A DNA stretch of 21,665 nucleotides from Lingula anatina (taxonomy: Eukaryota > Brachiopoda > Lingulata > Lingulida > Lingulidae). Each line of letters opens with the position of its first letter. The stretch's first letter is position 1. Below, in pieces: positions 9,601-18,866 of this stretch. Below the pieces are notes generated by a model. It ran no database searches. It saw only the letters and a program-made list of their open reading frames with translations, and was not told the origin of the DNA. The stretch lies in assembly GCF_001039355.2 (NCBI RefSeq), contig NW_019775381.1, positions 1 to 21,665 of the forward strand, written 5' to 3'. Both the position numbers and the translations under genes were made by a program.

Positions 9601-11974
9601 TGCTTTGAGGCAAAACGTCTAATTCCTTTATCCAAGACTCTATGTGAACGAAACACAGACATTTGCGTTAATTTTGAAATTTCTTTTGGGTAATGCATTG
9701 GTAGGCCTATCTGTCAAAAAGAATGTAAATAAGTACAGTTTTAAAAAATTAATTACTTATAAGAATTGGAAAGTATATTATATTATATTACATTATATAT
9801 ACTCTAGAAATCTGAAGGTAATGCCTTCAAGTGTGTGACACTTTTAGTTTCACTTTTGATCGTTTGCTAGTGTTTTCGAAGCATGCTTAATCATAAATAG
9901 ATAATACACATATTTATGCTTGATAGCTGCTTTTTGGACAATTCTTAATGCTGTGATTAATTTTAAAAAGGTTTTTATCAATTTGTTCTACTTTATTTTT
10001 GATGTTCATAGATAGAATTCAAGGCATATCTACCGAAGATATCTGTTTATTTTATGGCTGCCCGAACACTTCTTATTATTAACATAACTGATACAAAAGA
10101 ATATTTTATTTGTTACATTTCCGTTGACTACATTTAAAAATGTGGAATAAATTGAAATAAGACCCACCCACGACGTTTTTTGTTACGCGTAATTTTCAAA
10201 TTAAATTTTAAAAACAACCCGAATTCAATGGAAGTTCAAATGAAGCTTGAACCTGTAAAAAGGTCAATACATCAACGCCATGGAAATTATTTTGATAGTT
10301 TTTTTCAACACCCTTTTAAATTTGAAAATGTACAGGTTGTTTATCCCTTGAAAAGACTAACCAAAAGGGTCTTGTAACTAAACTGTCTTGTCGTAAAGCG
10401 CGTGTGCGGTAAAGAGACAAAACGACCTACAGGTAGATACGTTGTGTACAGAGGGAACAGAAACGCGGTGCTTCTTTTTAATTTTTTCCTTGACACGGCA
10501 TTATTCCTCGCGATGAACGTAGTCAGTGAACCAGGCACTATTAAATACAGTCACATATTCAGATTCATAGGCACAATCAAATAGACATTTTGAATTCGAA
10601 CCAATTGCAAACAGGACTCTAGTAATAAGAAGATACAAGGCGCGTGATATAAAATAACGTCGCGTTCTTTAAAGCAATAATAACTCTTCGTTTCGGCCAA
10701 AAAAATGAATTTTCCTGGAGTAAACAACAATTTTCCCATACTTACCAATGGTTAATGAATCCATTTTTACATTCAAAGTTAGTCCCTGGTTTTTTTCTAA
10801 AAAGTTTGGTTTTTTGTTAAAATCTGTTAAGAGATTTTAACAGAGTATAGACATCAATGGAGGTCACGTGGTCTAAAGACAAGTTCAAATATCAGAATAA
10901 AAGCTATAACTGCTGTTTTTGTGGTAAAACAGAATATATTATATTTCTATGAGTTATTCACAAGGTTTTTATTGTGAAATATAGGTCTCATACGAAGAGT
11001 TATTATCCCTTTAATAAGTGTGTGTCACGGCCTTCGCAGAAATTTGAGAAAGGCACTTATAATTAGTTTCATGCAAACATACCTAGTTAAAATAATGATA
11101 TGGCAGCAGAATTCGTTGCGTGCACTTTTATCCAGAAATAAGGTGAATGAAGAGGTTGGAATTAAAACGAATTCGGATGACACATCAAATTTTGAACAAA
11201 TAGCAACGTTGGAATTTTAGCTTATTCCTGTCATAGGAAGTTTGAAGTCTATTTACGAAGACAAAAGCTGGCTTTTTGTAAGAACAAAAAAACAGATAAA
11301 TACAGTAAGTGCAAAGTGTAATTTGCAATTTTCATGCATGAGAGCTGTTGAAATGCTTCCTGGGTTATGTCGATGTCAGTCGTAGTCTGACGTCATATTC
11401 TCCATTATCGAATTATTTTGACGTGTTAAAATTCATTATGACCTCTCTAAGTCTTTTTCTAAAGATGATCAATTTATCATTGTGGTACGTATACATGTAA
11501 TTACAGTTGCAGTGCTTCATTGATGAGAAATTATCGACAGCGTCGGCCCTCATTATTTGCTGTGAAAAAGCATGAAATATATAAAGATTTCTAGGCCTAC
11601 TATGCCTGACTCTAGATGTTAGCAAAAGACACAAATTCATAGTTTACATACTTTACTTTAAATCTGTTTTCCAGTCTTACCCCGAATGTTTAGGCCTATT
11701 TATTTTGCAACCCCTTCCGTCGAAAATTTATTTTGCTACCCCTCGAACCCCAGCCCTTCATCTATTTTGCAGAAATTAACTGGTCTGAGTTGCACCATCC
11801 TCAGAATATATAATCCTTAAATTATGTATTTATTGATTTATATCTTTATTTATTTTTTATATGTTTGTTTTTGTTTCGTCATTCTTAAAAAAACGCGCTA
11901 TCAACACAATCATGTATTGCGCTAGTTGAGTAAACAGTAACTTGACCCAGTTAAGTTGACCTATTTAGAGCGCA

Positions 11975-12169
11975 ATGGTTGATGAAGAGAAGTCGTCGTT
12001 TCCACGGCTTCTCTGGCTGATATTTTGCTCAGTGTGTCGCGCATTCCGTGGCAGAATCCTGGGCCAGGCAAGGAAGTCGATAGCGGATGATGTGGTGCTC
12101 ATAACAGGCGGAGGGAGAGGGATAGGGAGGAAGATTGCCCTGGAGATCGCTAAGTATCACCCGAAACAG
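11975..12169 (+). CDS. SDR gene exon 1: membrane anchor and NAD(P)-binding motif of an SDR16C-like dehydrogenase
   Basis: This is the first exon of a classical short-chain dehydrogenase/reductase, a family that uses NAD(P)(H) to interconvert alcohols and carbonyls; the SDR16C branch acts on retinoids and steroids at ER or lipid-droplet membranes. The start is the ATG at 11975; residues 11-24 are hydrophobic (LLWLIFCSV core) and fit an N-terminal membrane anchor. The cofactor motif TGGGRGIG is at residues 44-51. The exon ends at a phase-0 donor, CAG/GTGCGTG. Across the four exons found, the catalytic Asn147, Ser175, Tyr188 and Lys192 are all present, giving a complete active site. About 234 residues are visible; relatives are about 300, so the C-terminal substrate-binding part is missing from what I can recognise. 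The exact subfamily is uncertain. Confidence 0.9.
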
Positions 12170-12430
12170 GTGCGTGACTGACATTGAAGTATGCTGCAGA
12201 TCTTCCGCTTTGTTTGTTTTGGATAATTTATCAGTGAGGTTCTATATATAGCGTAATATTGCATCAGTATATAATGGTATAACCTCAGTATGCCTACAAT
12301 GTATATGCATAATGTACATGTACGTATTAGCACAGTGTACATTAATTTATTGTTTTTAGGTTTATGACATTTCGATTAATCAAATAAATGAAGTTTAAAA
12401 AAACACGGTGACATATTTATTTTCTTTCAG

Positions 12431-12553
12431 GTGATCTTGTGGGCTCGTTCTTTGGAGTCGTTGGAAGTTACAGCGTCAGAAGTGGCCGCTTTGGGAGTTC
12501 CTTGTGATTTTATGATATGTGATGTCTCTGACTGTGAACAGGTTTATCAAAGA
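12431..12553 (+). CDS. SDR gene exon 2
   Basis: Begins after TTTCTTTCAG and ends at the donor GTATGTG; both ends are phase 0. It adds residues 66-106, including the beta-strand VILWAR that follows the first helix and the CDVSD motif (Asp96), which contacts the adenine ring in classical SDRs. The intron before it is 261 bases and has no coding content. Confidence 0.9.
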
Positions 12554-12635
12554 GTATGTGTTATTCAACAAAATACATGCATATGCCCATGCATACACCC
12601 ACATACACAGGTATGCACTCACTGATGCAGAAGTT

Positions 12636-12668
<33 letters not shown>

Positions 12669-12675
12669 CACACAC
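12636..12675. repeat. (CA)n-rich microsatellite in SDR intron 2
   Basis: Imperfect CA repeats. They generate Thr/His-rich open frames on plus and Cys/Val-rich ones on minus, which are not genes. Confidence 0.9.
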
Positions 12676-12827
12676 CGATGAAAAAATGTGCACATACTAT
12701 CACGGCTACAAAACACACACAATCACCGACATCTAAAATACAAGATACATAGACTACACATTTGCATACTAAATTTTTTTTCAAATAATCATTTTATACA
12801 GTACCTGTAAATGTGAATGTGTTTTAG

Positions 12828-12968
12828 GCCAGAGAGACACAGGAGAAATATGGCCCAGTCACCATTTTAGTGAACAATGCCGGGATAGTGAAGGGGGGGC
12901 ATGTTCTGGAGGCCCAGTTTGAGGATATCAAGAAAACTGTTCAGGTCAACACACTGAGAAATTGTTGG
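12828..12968 (+). CDS. SDR gene exon 3
   Basis: Acceptor GTGTTTTAG, donor GTAAGA, phase 0 at both ends. It encodes residues 107-153 with the structural motif NNAG at 122-125 and the catalytic Asn147 in VNTL. The spacing between these motifs is normal for the family. Confidence 0.9.
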
Positions 12969-13308
12969 GTAAGAAAATACAGGGGGAATTTTTTTTTATT
13001 ATTTTTGAGTTTGTGTTTTAACAAAGTCGGTTTTACTTTTAAGACATCTTTTGGTCTGAATGGTCAAGTTTAAGAAAAAAAATTGAATTCTGTTTTTTAG
13101 TTATAGAAAAAATGGTTTATTATTCTTAAACCAATAATATTAACCCTTGTGAAGTAGTCCATTCAACCATTTCCTATCTTTTCATCTTTTACATTTCCAT
13201 AAATATTATTTTTTCTTACAAGCACAACAACCAATTGAGAACACTCACAAGATTGTGTTAGATGAGAATCATGAATGTGTTACATTGTCTCTTAAATTCT
13301 TCTCACAG

Positions 13309-13553
13309 ACCACGAAAGCATGCCTGCCTGCAATGATCAGCACCAATCATGGCCATGTGGTGAACATCAACTCTTGTCTGGGGTTCTCCACCATCCCTAG
13401 GGGCGGGGATTACTCCGCCTCCAAACATGCCACTCTGGGGATGATGGAGGCACTGAGGGAGGAGCTACATGAGAAGGGCGTGGCAGGTGTCCATGTGACC
13501 ACCATACATCCATATATGGTCAGGAATAAGATGTTTGAGAGATGTGAGACAAG
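13309..13553 (+). CDS. SDR gene exon 4 with the Ser-Tyr-Lys active site; last recognisable SDR exon
   Basis: Acceptor TTCTTCTCACAG, donor AAG/GTATTT. It encodes residues 154-234: Ser175 in NINS, Tyr188 and Lys192 in YSASK, then the IHPYMVRNKMF segment that corresponds to the post-catalytic strand and NAD-contacting loop. It ends in phase 2, unlike the other introns. The next exon downstream that I can see (13921) begins in phase 0 and would hit a stop if joined here, so the SDR C-terminus is either in an unrecognised exon or lost. Confidence 0.88.
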
Positions 13554-13920
13554 GTATTTAAAGGCATTGGGCACAGATAATAAATGATTGTTTTTGTATT
13601 TATTTATTTTTTTCTGATCTTAATGCAATAATTTTTTCTGGGCAATTTCTGCTTTAAGCAGATTCCAAATTTATGGCCACAAGACCACAAAGCTATTTCT
13701 TCAGTTGTTTTTTGTCTGATTGATTAAATTAAATTTTTGTGTGTGTGGGTGTGAAAAATGTTACTGTAATGCTATTCCAGCAATGGTTTAGATAGAAATC
13801 TGACACCTTTGATTACATTGGTAATGTATTTAGTAAATCGCATTTATACTTGCTGCTAGAAAATGAGGCGTAACAAAATTAGCACGAATTCCTCAACTGA
13901 TGAAAATAATAATCTTGCAG

Positions 13921-14163
13921 TCTCTAGCGTCAACACTTAATCACGAGTCTCGCAAGGATGGCGTCCAAAACCTGCACGATAACCTCTTCCGATGGGTCTG
14001 CAGTACCATCTGTCACCTATGTGCTACGTCACTTCCGTCTGCTTGGATCAGAGTGCCTTCTGGTCAGCTCGCAGCCACTGGGGACGTCTTTGGGACCTTT
14101 AACCCCGAGTCAAGGTGGACAAACTCTAATGAGCTTCGGCGTAGTAAGGACATTTTTACCAAG
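13921..14163 (+). CDS. duplicated 81-codon exon, copy A, of the ALO-like oxidase gene
   Basis: Bounded by acceptor CTTGCAG and donor AAG/GTATTT, phase 0 at both ends, so it can be inserted or skipped without changing frame. The frame used starts S-L-A-S-T-L-N-H and contains GDVFGTFN and SRWTNSNEL. Compared with copy B it has 17 base differences, of which 11 are synonymous third-position changes. Amino-acid changes are Cys27Arg, Trp42Gly, Pro62Leu, Arg73Gln, Lys76Arg and Phe79Tyr. This supports the chosen frame over the other open frame (starting MASKTCT), in which the changes would not fall on silent sites. I do not recognise its fold with certainty. No partner exon lies close on either side, so this copy may be unused. 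Confidence 0.65.
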
Positions 14164-14224
14164 GTATTTTAAAGTGCTACAAATGATATACCGTATGTGC
14201 GCACGTACGCAACCTCTCTCTCTA

Positions 14225-14280
14225 ACGCACACACATACACACATTACACACATTACACACACACACACACACACACACAA
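14225..14280. repeat. (CA)n microsatellite in duplicated intron, copy A
   Basis: Interrupted CA repeats; the matching position in copy B (16975-16990) is shorter. Confidence 0.9.
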
Positions 14281-14948
14281 GCTACATTATAGCCCTGGAG
14301 AAACATACGAAAGTTTGTATACGGTGTTCGAATTAAGAGATAAAAATATTTTAAACCTAAAATTAAGATGAGTGTTTTAATATCCAACATGAGGAGTCTC
14401 ATATTTCAAAGTAAATTTGGAATTGTTAACAAATACCCAGTCATCTCCTGCATACAATTTTTATTTTATTTAATTTTATTTTATTTCTTCATATCTTTCT
14501 TTCTTTTTCGTAAAATATATCAGTATTGGGACTAGTAGATACTATCCTCTAAATTGACGCTTATGCTCCCCGAAACATGGGACTGCGGAAACGATTTGGC
14601 ATTGTTAGAGTAAGTTAAAGGTCGAATTTTTCGTCTATTGGTAATGACTTATGTTAGCTCGGATTTCTCAAAACGACTACTATTTCTTAACCAGCTGGGC
14701 ACTTTAAGCAACACGCAACTTTCCTGGTTTGACGACGGATTGGCTAGTAGATAAAGGGAAATTCTACAGAAATTAATGTGTGCATATAGACAGATACAAA
14801 TCGAACCACATTTTCGTATGTGAATCAGTAATCTCATAATATTTGCATCAGCATCTATTGGACTCTTTGTCGCTCAAAATCCTGATATCGTTCCTTCATG
14901 CAATTACCATGAATACAATCCACAACTTAATAGTAGTTTTCTCGGTAG

Positions 14949-15070
14949 TAAACATCAATCCAGATGTTGTTTGTGTCAGACTGGTTAACCCTGTTTCAAG
15001 CCCGTCAACAATTCAAATCACAGATGAACGTCCATCCTCGTATAACGTCACAGTGGTGTCACAAGGACAG
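14949..15070 (+). other. possible exon upstream of the ALO-like exons
   Basis: Two frames are open here between plausible acceptors (AG at 14947-14948, or CAG at 14961-14963) and a donor GTCAGTG at 15071. One frame (INPDVVCVRLVNP...) would end in phase 0 and could join the exon at 16326; the other (ATG at 14964, SDWLTLFQARQQ...) would end in phase 2. Neither matches a family I recognise and the two cannot be separated from sequence alone. Confidence 0.25.
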
Positions 15071-15154
15071 GTCAGTGAACATCAGGCGCGTTTACATTCA
15101 AGATGTGTCGATCTTTCTTGCAACAAAGTGTATCTCCGAGCTACCGGGTATTTG

Positions 15155-15187
15155 NCCCCCCTCCCCCCCCCCCCCCCCCCCCCCCCC
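15155..15187. repeat. poly-C tract with an ambiguous base
   Basis: An N at 15155 is followed by about 32 C with one T at 15162. The N indicates assembly uncertainty. Confidence 0.95.
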
Positions 15188-15308
15188 GATCGAGGTTGAT
15201 TTGGGTATTTGAGACAGGACGTTAACTGACAGTGGTGCAAATTTTCAAAGTCGCTTTTCTAGGAAAATTAGGTTACCCGTACGGGAGACCGGTAGATTCG
15301 ATCTGTAT

Positions 15309-15336
15309 CCGGGAGACTCCCGGTTTATCCGGGAGA
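15309..15336. repeat. CCGGGAG hairpin and repeat
   Basis: CCGGGAG-A-CTCCCGG (15309-15323) is a perfect 7-base inverted repeat around one base, and CCGGGAGA recurs at 15329. Possibly part of an interspersed repeat. Confidence 0.5.
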
Positions 15337-15398
15337 GTTGACATGTGTGAAAATATATCTACCCCAGTATAACCCATCTATATATCCCAAAACACCTC

Positions 15399-15401
<3 letters not shown>

Positions 15402-15465
<64 letters not shown>

Positions 15466-15470
15466 TGTGT
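15402..15470. repeat. poly-T (51 bases) followed by (GT)9
   Basis: Fifty-one consecutive T, then GT dinucleotides. The long frames crossing it on both strands are artefacts. Confidence 0.95.
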
Positions 15471-16325
15471 TTCCATACGTAGAGATTCCCTTACTCTGCT
15501 TTACATTTAACGACACGGAATTGACACGCAATCCATGCATCCGAGTTGTCACGTCTCGTTTTCACTGTGGAGCAAATCCGGACAGTATCGATTTTCAACC
15601 CAGAAAAATAAATGGATGCTTTTATGATGGCTTGACCAGTACATCGAGGCCTTGTTGGACACTAGATAGCGGTCTAAAGAATGAAGGTCACAGGCTTATA
15701 TTGGAATGTTTTCTGTATACATGCAAAAAAATTGAGATATATAGTCTACACCAGGCTTTAATTTATAATTTACTGTTTATCCTCTAGGAAATCACTAGGT
15801 AATTTGGATAATAATTGGGGCCAATTTATGTTCATAAGAGTATTGCAATCCCTCTTGGGTTGTTGGGTAGCGAAATTGAATCCAAAGTCGGGGGCACGCA
15901 CTGCATGCGTTCCTCCACACCTGTGTGTGCTTCATGTAAGGGTCACTAAAACAAGCAGACCGTAACAGTTTAACCCCGCATAACTCTGCACTTACCAATA
16001 CATTACTTGCATTTTTGTCACACAAACGAGGTAACAGTGCTATACCTAATAAACTGTGGCCACCGTGCAAAGTGTAGATCGCCTCTATTATTCATCGGAA
16101 ATGTACATGTAGCTTTAACAAGACACTTGGTTTATATTTATTTGTGTTGAAATATTTTCAGAAATTCCAAAATGGCCGTCAATGATCAGACAAATTAGTA
16201 GATATATGAGATTTAACCAACAGGCATAACATTTTGCCTGTTATAACTTTTAGCATGTATTTTCATTTGCCCCTCTGCATGGTAATGTGTACAAATTTGT
16301 TATCTTATATGTTTCTTTATAATAG
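15471..16325. other. interval with no supported exon
   Basis: A frame is open from the GT repeat to 15787 on plus and another at 15795-16070 on minus, but neither shows a known domain or clear splice context. Treated as intron or intergenic sequence. Confidence 0.4.
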
Positions 16326-16475
16326 GCAGTTTTTAAGACTCGCTTGGTGCTTCCTCCCTCCCAAGTAGTACCATTACATAAAGCCGTTCATGTGCCTGCC
16401 TGGCCATATAATTTGGTCATCACAGAGTACGACTTTCCTGACCCTGACTTCACTGCAGGCGCCGCAGCCATTCGG
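16326..16475 (+). CDS. exon of the ALO-like oxidase gene
   Basis: Acceptor TTTCTTTATAATAG (an alternative AG lies four bases later), donor CGG/GTAAGT, a near-consensus site. From 16326 it is 150 bases, 50 codons, phase 0 to phase 0, with a coherent frame containing LVLPPSQVVPLHK, WPYNLVITEYDF and DPDFTAGAAAIR. It joins in frame to the exon at 16662. I do not recognise the segment itself; it is assigned to the oxidase because of phase, order and spacing. Confidence 0.6.
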
Positions 16476-16608
16476 GTAAGTCTTCGCTGGCTATTACAGT
16501 AAACATTTTGACTCACTGAGAGTAGGCCTAGTGTAGTTAGTTCAAGGTTATGTATGAAAAATCCAATTTATGACCTATGCATGAAAAATTTGAGGAATAA
16601 TACTGATT

Positions 16609-17296
16609 CGTGACAAAATTACGGCACCAGTTTTTTCACTGAGAGAATAATAATCTTTCAGTCTCTAGCGTCAACGCTTAATCACGAGTCGCGCAAGGAT
16701 GGCGTTCAAAACCTCCACGATAACCTTTTCCGGTGGGTCCGCAGTACCATCTGCCACCTATGTGCTACGTCACTTCCGTCTGCTGGGATCAGAGTGCCTT
16801 CTGGTCAGCTGGCAGCCACTGGGGACGTCTTTGGGACCTTTAACCTCGAGTCAAGGTGGACAAACTCTAATGAGCTTCAGCGTAGCAGAGATATTTATAC
16901 AAAGGTATATTAAAATGCTACAAATTTAAATGATATAATGTATGTGCCCACGTCCGCAGCCTCTCTCTCTAACACACACACACAAACACACGCACATGTG
17001 TAATAGCCTAGAGGAAACATACGGATAGTGAATACGGAGTTTGAATTAAGTGATAGAAATATTTTAAAACTAAAATTAAGATGAGTGTTTTAATATCTAA
17101 CATGAGGATTCTCATATTCTTAGTCAATATGGAATTGTTAACAAATACGCGGTAATCTCCTGCATACATTTTTCATTTTATTTTATTTATTTCTTCATTT
17201 CTTTCTTTCTTTTTGTAAAATATATCTTTAATGGGACAATGTCATGCGTCGAAACCCATCTTGCAGATACTGTCCTCTAAATTGACGCTTATGCTC
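16609..17296 (+). repeat. duplicated block, copy B (exon plus flanking intron)
   Basis: Partner of 13869-14568, about 2.74 kb downstream in the same orientation. Similarity ends on the right just after ATGCTC and fades on the left about 50 bases before the exon. Confidence 0.9.
16662..16904 (+). CDS. duplicated 81-codon exon, copy B, of the ALO-like oxidase gene
   Basis: Acceptor ATAATCTTTCAG, donor AAG/GTATAT, phase 0 at both ends. This copy sits between an in-frame exon upstream (16326-16475) and the C-terminal exon downstream (17430-17651), so it is the copy most likely used. Its end, SRDIYTK, reads directly into IISVWESDSVG of the last exon. Residues Gly42 and Arg27 differ from copy A (Trp, Cys). 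Confidence 0.72.
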
Positions 17297-17429
17297 AATA
17301 CTCTTGATCATGAATAGTTTTTTTCCCTATTTTATTTTAATACAAGCCTTGTCTTGAAAAATAAACTCAACAAATACAGCGCTTTTGTAGTAAGCTGGAT
17401 ATGTAGGATGCATTTTGTTTAAAATTCAG

Positions 17430-17651
17430 ATAATTTCCGTATGGGAGAGTGACTCCGTTGGCATCAAAGGTGGCGCACCCCACTGGGCGAAACTACTGGA
17501 CATCTACCCCGATCTCCAACAGAGGGCCAGAAACATCTACGGCGACGACCTGAGAGTCTTCTTAAATATTAGAAAATCACTTGACCCTTACGGTGTGTTT
17601 ACTAATGCGCTCCTTAGGAGAGTGATGGGGCTGTACGTAGCTTGGTTCTGA
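17430..17651 (+). CDS. C-terminal exon of an ALO/GULO-like FAD-linked oxidase
   Basis: Acceptor AAAATTCAG ends at 17429; the exon is 73 codons plus TGA at 17649-17651. It carries GGAPHWAK and, about 35 residues later, R-K-S-L-D-P-Y-G-V-F-T-N. This is the C-terminal signature of the ALO domain (D-arabinono-1,4-lactone oxidase; L-gulonolactone oxidase), where 'G-x-P-H-W-x-K' is followed by 'R-x-x-L-D-P-x-G-x-F-x-N'. Such enzymes oxidise aldonolactones or alditols with covalently or tightly bound FAD; GULO makes the last step of vitamin C synthesis. The N-terminal FAD-binding (PCMH) domain is not found in this window, so either it is encoded elsewhere or the gene is a remnant. Substrate cannot be inferred. 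Confidence 0.75.
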   Translation: MISVWESDSVGIKGGAPHWAKLLDIYPDLQQRARNIYGDDLRVFLNIRKSLDPYGVFTNALLRRVMGLYVAWF

Positions 17652-17654
17652 CGC

Positions 17655-18002
17655 TCTTGAAACACATCAGAAATGAGGGTCGCTGCAAAATAATCACCCA
17701 CGTGTGTAAAACAAATGTTGATTAGGCCTACTATCAAAAATTCTCGCTAACCCATTATTATAGTGCTTATACCCTAACGATCACAAGCATGCGCAATCTC
17801 CTTTCGATATCATAGACTTAATTTTGATATTTGGATAAATATATCCTACAATTTAATAGTTTATATATAATAAGCGGTAGAGCGACCTGGTCGTATTATT
17901 CTGCAGAACTACTTACAAACATCATGTAGATTGCAGCTACATATACGAGAGCCTGGTTTTTACCGTTGTTTTGCATTGTACATGGACATACACATGTACC
18001 GG
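17655..18002. other. interval between the oxidase exon and the retrotransposon
   Basis: 3' flank of the oxidase gene; AT-rich, no coding signal. The five bases before the candidate LTR are ACCGG, which would be the target site if the LTR boundary is right. Confidence 0.4.
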
Positions 18003-18234
18003 TGTAACGAAACTGAGGGTAACAGAAAGTCCGCCCTCCATTTAGTTATAATGGTTAGTGTTGATCTCAGTCCCAGTTTTTGTATGGACCAGACTGTGTG
18101 TATGTCGAACAACGCAACATTCACATGTTCAATAAACACTGAACTTTATTCAACACCTAACCATTATACTAATGCATCATGGGAACGGAACACAATGTCA
18201 GAGGTCACGGTCTCAACTAACACAATCATCAACA
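18003..18234 (-). repeat. candidate 3' LTR (232 bases)
   Basis: On the minus strand it begins TGTTGATGATTG directly after a polypurine tract and ends CGTTACA, so it has the TG...CA ends of LTRs. It holds an AATAAA polyadenylation signal. There is no second copy in the window to confirm the ends, so the left boundary (18003) is a best guess. Confidence 0.55.
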
Positions 18235-18246
18235 TCCCCCCTTCTT
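18235..18246 (-). promoter_or_regulatory. polypurine tract of the retrotransposon
   Basis: On the minus strand AAGAAGGGGGGA lies immediately before the TG of the candidate LTR, the position where plus-strand DNA synthesis is primed. Confidence 0.65.
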
Positions 18247-18691
18247 TATAAAAGAAAATATGCTCTACAAAGGACAAAGTGAGCTAAGAGGAGATATAAC
18301 AAGTTCACAATACAAATACTGTTGCCCAATCAAAATATGATCTGTCTGGTGCTCAGATCTAGATCCATACTGATCAAAGTCAATGCAAGTGTAACCAGTG
18401 TTTGACAGTCATGTATGGCAATGCATTTCCTTGCATTTAATACAATTCCAGAATAAACAGTTCTCCATTCCACAACAGAAAAGTCTATGAATATAATAGT
18501 TTTTTGCAAACAATCTGCCAGTGTTCCTTTTCAGTCGTTGAACACGTAAAAATACATTAAACTTTAAGTAACATTGTCCTTTAAAGATTCAAATATCAAA
18601 CATTTGAATGTAAGCGAACAAGAAAATCACAACTGTTAGATAATGTCAATGAAAACAATGCACAAATTTGCATACAAGAACAAGGAAATCC

Positions 18692-18866
18692 AGTGATTCC
18701 TGAAACAAATTACAGTCCATGTAAACAGTCCTTAGAAAATGTCTTATCATGTTTATAGCAATTTCACTTGTAAACTACATAGTGATTCCTGAAACAAATT
18801 ACAGTCCATGTAAACAGTCCTTAGAAAATGTATCATGTTTACAGCAATTTCACTTGTAAACTACAT
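18692..18866. repeat. tandem duplication, 89 + 86 bases
   Basis: 18692-18780 is repeated at 18781-18866 with a 3-base deletion and very few substitutions. Copy 2 spans the end and stop codon of the integrase frame; copy 1 lies in the untranslated tail. Confidence 0.95.

Larger units (their letters stand above)
8850..11974. other. non-coding interval between the minisatellite and the SDR gene
   Basis: No supported exon. It contains a poly-G run (9137-9149), an ATTTT pentanucleotide array, scattered TAGGCCTA palindromes (9702, 11592, 11691) and AT-rich sequence. Open frames of 60-75 codons occur but are overlapping, unrelated to known domains and low in coding character. The promoter of the SDR gene should lie near its right end; no clear TATA box is visible. 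Confidence 0.5.
13869..14568 (+). repeat. duplicated block, copy A (exon plus flanking intron)
   Basis: This block and 16609-17296 align over their whole length: acceptor, 243-base exon, donor, a CA-repeat stretch, and intron sequence through CTAAATTGACGCTTATGCTC. The exon is about 93% identical; the intron parts carry more substitutions and indels. Copy A has a longer CA tract. Confidence 0.9.

Noticed and set aside
12476-12784. 102-codon minus frame rich in Cys and Val
   Set aside because: It is the antisense reading of the CA repeat and of SDR exon 2; no independent domain.
13958-14371. Second open frame over exon copy A (starting MASKTCT), with a counterpart in copy B
   Set aside because: The differences between copies fall on silent sites in the other frame, so this one is a shadow.
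15338-15787. 149-codon plus frame through the poly-T/GT tract
   Set aside because: The first third is poly-Phe and Val-Cys from simple repeats; the rest has no recognised domain or splice support.
17931-18251. 106-codon plus frame with several Cys and N-glycosylation-like sites
   Set aside because: It lies mostly inside the candidate LTR and runs antisense to the element.
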